7,622 nt of DNA from Amoebophilaceae bacterium UBA1467 (GTDB lineage Bacteria > Bacteroidota > Bacteroidia > Cytophagales > Amoebophilaceae), in contig DCSL01000074.1 in the NCBI GenBank assembly GCA_002325615.1, positions 1 to 7,622 on the forward strand, in the 5' to 3' direction. The translations under genes were made by a program, and so were the position numbers. The notes beneath the pieces were generated by a model, which saw only the letters and a program-made list of their open reading frames with translations, had not been told where the DNA came from and ran no database searches. Below, in pieces: positions 1 to 6,000 of the stretch. The number at the start of each line of letters is the position of its first letter. Positions within the stretch are counted from its first letter, which is position 1.

Positions 1-3000
1 CTGGATGAGCCAAACGATGTGCTTCTAGCTTATTGAACAAGTCCTTGCCTGAATTGATGCCAAGTTTTTTTCTCTCACTCTCAGAGAGCCCCACTGCAAT
101 TGCATTCATACAGCAATTAGCGTCATTGCTAGCGTTAATCACAATAGTTCCATCGGATAGCGTATAGTGGCCATGGTTATTTTCTGTAGGGTTTGGATTA
201 GACTCATAATCAATTCTTATCACCCCATTTTTTCTGTACTTAGTACCGATGCAACCCTGATATACGCCGTCTTTACGAACTTCTATAGTTTTCTTAGTCA
301 CGGCAGAGAAACCTCCTAGTTGTGTGATGTTGCTCTCTTGTGGTTTCGACTGCTCCGCTACATCTTCATTAGGCGTACTACTAGGGGGGAGTGCTACGCT
401 GCTATGATTATTCGTTGTAGGATTTTGCGTAGCATGGGAGTTATCAGAAGTATGATCCACCTGCGTGGTTGTTCCCCTAGATTCCTCCTCCCTGGCTTGT
501 TGATTCGCATGTTTATTTTGAGCCACACTGATTTGGCTAGCTAATTCCGCTTTTTCGCGTTCCTCACGCAAACGCTTAGTAATACCTGAGGTGGCAAAGT
601 CTATGAAGGCCCCTGCAGCTAGACTCGTAAGTGGGTTGATCAAGTGCTGATTCACCTTTCCTAAGAGCTGTGCAGTGACGTTGCCAGTCAGCGCATTGCC
701 CAAGGTTCTTGCTCGGTCTTCTTGGCTAGACTTTGGGTCTATAGCTACCTGCTGAGGCGTCATCTTGGCTTGCGTAGAGAACGCCTGTCCATTATTCAGT
801 TCATGCAACTGGAGCTCATCATCATCAAAGTGAACCTGTGCATCTATCACGTGCATAAACTCCTGTTCTTCAGGTGCTTGTGCCTCTTCTGTATCTGTTT
901 CTGTTGGTTGCTTAGTGGCACTTGTCTTGGTTTCCATCTTGGCCAGTTCCTGTCCATACTTTTGCTCAAGACGCTTATGAAAGTTTGCTAAGAAAGTATC
1001 TGTAAAGCCATTAATGTCTGTGAGGAAATCAGACAACATAGGGAGGCCTGCAGAGGCTAGATTGGTAAGTATAGCCGTCTTGCTACTGTCTTTTGCATAA
1101 AGCTCTTCGATGTGCTGTGTGAGTTGTTGCAAGGCAGTGCCTTTGATGATTCCTTGCAGTATGGTATACCAAGCACTGTCTTTTTCACTAAGCATAGCCA
1201 GCCCCTCCTTGATAAAGATTTGGGCCCAATAATCACGTCTTCGGGCAATATCATTCGCCATCGCTCTCCGAATGAAGTCACTCTTCAGCATGGACTGCAT
1301 AATCTTTTGACTCACCTGGTTGGTGATCTTTTCTTCTAGGGCTTCGCCAGCAATCTCTTGCACCACCTGGTTCAGCAGTATGTTAGCGCACTCCTTACCC
1401 ACGCCTTTGCCTACGTTGAGCGCGACCTCTTTGACTTGCTTGATGAATGCATCTTTGGTGTTTAATACCCCGCCTTTAAGTGACGTGATACTTTCTTTAA
1501 GATTCCCTCCAAATTCTTTAACACTATTTTTGAGGCTAGACCAGCCTTGGGAAATGCCAGCAGAGACAATAGATATGCCAATACTTATGGCCTTCGAGAT
1601 ACCCCATTCCTTCCAAGAAAACTGACCTGAGATGGCCGAACTAATGGCGGTTATTAGGTCTGAAATACCTGACTTGAGGAGTTGAGCGGTCAGCATGCCA
1701 GCGGTGCCTATGGTAGCCAGGGTAGCAGCAGCAATCTGCACCAGACCAATCAGGGCAACAGCACAGATAGAGAACCACGGCCTCGGTTTCTTCTCTTCTA
1801 TGGTAAAGAAATAAGCAAGGCCATTTTCGTAAGATTCTGCAAGGGCTTGCTCACGGGGTTCTTGGGCAGCATCTTGATCAAAGAGGGCATCTACTTCTGT
1901 GTTTTTGGTGATCTTTACATGGTTACCCTCTTTTTGTGCTAGTTCAATGACTCCAATGGCTGCATCAATGTGGTGGTCTTGCTGAAAGAGAATGTCCAAA
2001 TGGTGCTGTAAGTGTTGTGCCGTTTGGGGCTTGGGAGGCTGTACAAGTCCAATAATGCTTTGAAAAGTGAAGAGATCATTCTTGTATCGATCTACAAGTA
2101 TCTTGGCTTCCCTCAATTCGCTCTTAGCCTCTGTGTGATTGTGCTTATTTTCTTCAGGAGTCAGTAACGCCCTAGCCTTGTTGTAGCGTGCATTCAGACT
2201 GAAGTCAGGGTCTAAGGCAATAGCTTTGTTGTAAGCAGCTATGGCTGCACGACTATCAGATGATTGTAACAGGTAGTTGCCTTTTTGTACATAAAAGAAC
2301 GCATTATGAATCAGGTTGTTGTCTTTGGCATCTTTTTCTATTTCTTGAAGAAATGTCTCAAAATCTGCTCGGGTGGTGTCAAAGTTGATGGGTTCCTTCC
2401 CCTGGGGTATGTGTTGATGAAACCACAAGCCAAAACGCTCCTCTACAGCCTTTCGCTCGTGCGGCCCCCAGCCATGCTTGGCTGCCAGTTCTCCATTTTC
2501 AGGCACATACTTGCGCCCTTCTTGAAAGGCTTTTACTATGTCTGGATGCAACGTATTCTGAGATCCTAGCTCCTCTTGCAATTTTTTTATGGCCTCTCTG
2601 CGCGCACTGAGGGTATATTTTTTTTGAAATTCCGAAAATGGCTCTGCTGTACGTACTGCTTGGGCAATGGTCGCTTTCTGGGCTTGTTTTTCTTCATAGG
2701 ATAGGCTGCTCCATTGAGTATTCGCGATAGCATCAACCCCAGCCTGCACGCAGTGGTTCACGTGGTTTTCATAACGCGTTGTTAATACTTCAGTAGAAAG
2801 CGAATCTTGTGCATAGTCCTCCCAGAGCTGCTCCAAAAAATGGCTCTGCCTAAGGCGTTCAAAACCGTCTAGGGTAGGTATAAGCTTGTTTTCTACTTGG
2901 CAGAAGCGCTGAAAAAGCTCGTCTTTGAAGGTCATGCGCTCGACCTCGTTTATGGCTTTTTGAAGATCCTTCGCTTCTTGTGCATCGCGCTGCTGGCGCA

Positions 3001-6000
3001 GCTCCGCTATAGTGGTGGCGTCGGGCTGATGGAGGATGAGCTGGGTAGTACCTTTGCTACCTTGTCGGGCGGTTCTGCCCGCGTTTTGTAGCTCTACACG
3101 ATAACTTTCTGGCAAAAAGGTGATACATACGTGTAGGCCTCCGTGATGCTCTACCAACTCAGTAGGCGTTAGGTCTGTACCACGGCCTGCAATATTAGTA
3201 GCTATGATAATTTCGCCCGGGTATACTTTATCCTTCTTAAACTTTTTCTTACCCGTGTAGGTGAAAATCTTGTCGCGGGTATAGCGCTGCTGGAGGCGCG
3301 CCTCCAGGGCATGTACCTGACGGATGTATTTGCAGATAATCAGCACAGCCCGTTGCTGCTGGGCATGCTGTAGGGCACTCGCCTCGATTGCATCGTACCA
3401 CTTGTCGATGTTTTTGTCCGTAATGATCTGGGGGGTAAGCTCTTTGCAGGCGTATCGTGAGTCTTGATTACCTACAATGAGGCGTTGCTTGTAGGGAGGC
3501 ACAATCACCAGGTCGGTGTTGTAGACTTTCTTGAAAAATTCTTGGGTGACTTCGTTGCCTAGGGTGCCCGTCAGGCCATAAAGCTGCTTGGCATAACGCT
3601 GAAAGAAGCCTACGGTAGAGATAAAGTTGGTAGAGATATTTTCTGGCGATACTTTGAGGCCTTCTTTGATTTGTAGAAACTGCGCCAAGCCATTGCTCCA
3701 TACCATGTTGTGCTGCCATACGCCCGTGTTGTCATAGTCTACAGGAACAATCTTTCCATCGTGTACATCATAATGACAACCTTTTTTATACACGAGTGCC
3801 GCAGTGATGGCACTCTGTATCCACCTAGGCACTTGCTGCTTGGCCAAGTTCTTAAGATGGGCGGGTACGGAGACAATAGGAGGGTATTGCTTCTTATTCC
3901 AGGGTAATGCTTTGTGGTTTTCTTCCAGCTGCTCTAGTTGGTCTGCCTTTTCTTTGTTCCTGCCTGGATCCTTTTCATTAGCCAAGTCTGTGCGTAGTAG
4001 GGTAATCTCGTGCTCCAGCTTTTTACTTGCCTGATAGGCCTCTTTTTCATCAGTAGCTAGGTCTCTTAATAACAATTCAAGATACGCCTGTGTTTTCTCT
4101 TTGATAAAATCTTCTACAGTACCTTCAATGGGGTGCATGCACTTTTTCGGATCTCTTTCTTCCCCAGAGAGAATGGTGATATGGCCATTTTCATCTTTTT
4201 GAAAATCTTCTTCGATGCAGTAGACCTGATCCTGATCTTTGATCAAGTGACTAGACACATATTTGACCCTTTGCCACGTAGCAGCCAACAAGATTTCAAG
4301 GTGGTTGGTAGCAGGCATGGTGCTAGAAAGGCGAATGCTGTGTGAGCGGCTATCGAACAACATGTTGTCTACCTCGTCTACAACAACACAATCAAATGGA
4401 CGTTGCATGCGCAATTCTTTGCCAAAGAATTCTCCCCGGAGGATATCTCCTTGAAAATCTGCGGGTGCTCCATAGACGTTGTCTTGTTGGTAAGCTTGCT
4501 GCTTCTTTTTGTTGCTTTCTTGCTGGCCTTTGTCACTATTTTCTGACACAGACAGGGCAAGCATCTCAAAGAAAGGGCGCTGCTTATCGACTTCTGGAAT
4601 AGAGAGTTCGGTAGAGGTAGTAACGATGTCGCTCTTGCTGTTGAGCAAGGCTTTAATAGCCGAAAACATGGCTACAGTGAGCGATTTTCCTTCGCCTGTA
4701 TTAATCTGAACAAGTCTGCCTTGGCCTGGCGTAGTATTGAGTAGGACCAGTAAAGAGAGTAACTGGGTGTTTCTAGGCGAGTAGCCGTGGTACAGCTCCA
4801 CGGCCCGCTTGACCACCGCAATAAGCTCAGATTGAGTAGGTAAAGCATATTTTCCTGGATTTTTGGCATAATCTTTAACAGTTTGGGCCCACTGCGTAAT
4901 GGTAGCAGCATTCCAACTAGCAATGGCCTGCTTGCCTGGAAGCACCTTAGAAGCTGCTTGATAGGCTTCCAAGATAGCCTGGTGTGCTTGTGCAAATGCT
5001 ACCCGGTCTTGTGCATAGGCCACCTCTGGGGAATGGTGCGCTATGTATTCGATCATCTCTGGTACCGTACGTTCGTGTACTTCTTCAGCAAAGCAATGCT
5101 GCAAGATTTGTGTGTAAAGGTGTTGTTGCCACTGATGAGAAGGGAGGTTAGTGAGCTGCCGCAAGAGCTTATCGTAGATATCCTCATCAAGGCGGTAGTC
5201 GTGTGCCATGGCCAGGACAAGATGCAGGTGCTCAGCATTTAGGGTAAATCCATCTTCTTGTAGCTTTTTCAGAAATAATTGTTCCAAAAGACTGTTGATG
5301 GATCGATAGGCTGGCGTATGCGCCCATAGTTTTTCAATCATGGCATAGGTGCTTTCCTGAATTTCTTGTGGTAAAAGTTTTGGGAGCTTTTCCTTGAGTA
5401 AGCCACAGGCAAGTTGGTGACGCCAGTGTGCGATCACGTTGTCTGGTGCTGGGGCAGGCGTTGTTAATAGCTTGAGGAGCAGGGCATCTTCGATCGGGTG
5501 CTGCGCTGTGAAGGCCAGTAGGCGGCGTAGTTCCTCAGGGTTATGGTCTTGGGGCAATTGCTGCAATAGGGTTTGGGTAGCCTGTAGGCTCCAGTCTAGG
5601 TGGGACAGCTCTTGCATCAGATGCTGGCGTTGATCAATATTGAGGTGCGGGCAGCAACCTTCTATAGCTTGGCAAAGCCAGGTTTGCTTCAGCCTAGTAC
5701 GCCACTGGTCTGAAGGAAGGCACAAGAGGGCTTGTGCCTCTGCACCTTCTTCTGGTAGCATGTCCATCACGTCACAGAGCTCATCTAGCGAAAGCATATG
5801 CGCTGCTTTTTTATTTTTTAACTCCCATAAGACAGCCGTTAGTACATCCGATGGATATTGTTCTTTAAGCTTTTCTGCCAATAGACTAAAGCGCACATGC
5901 ACCGCATCAGCAAGTGCCGTTCCTTGTGCAAGGTCGTGGAACAGCGACATGAATACCCAGGCTTGTACCGGGTACTGACGAAGCACCTTTGGGTACAAGG

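Noticed and set aside
3032..4831. Housekeeping secA gene
   Set aside because: The motor is embedded in a much larger frame with ankyrin and peptidase parts, and the SecA scaffold signature and zinc tail were not seen, so the symbol secA is not warranted.
4672..4995. Minus-strand frame of 107 codons over the Walker A region
   Set aside because: It is in a different phase from the long frame. The SecA-like motifs, including TGEGKS, are read only in the long frame.
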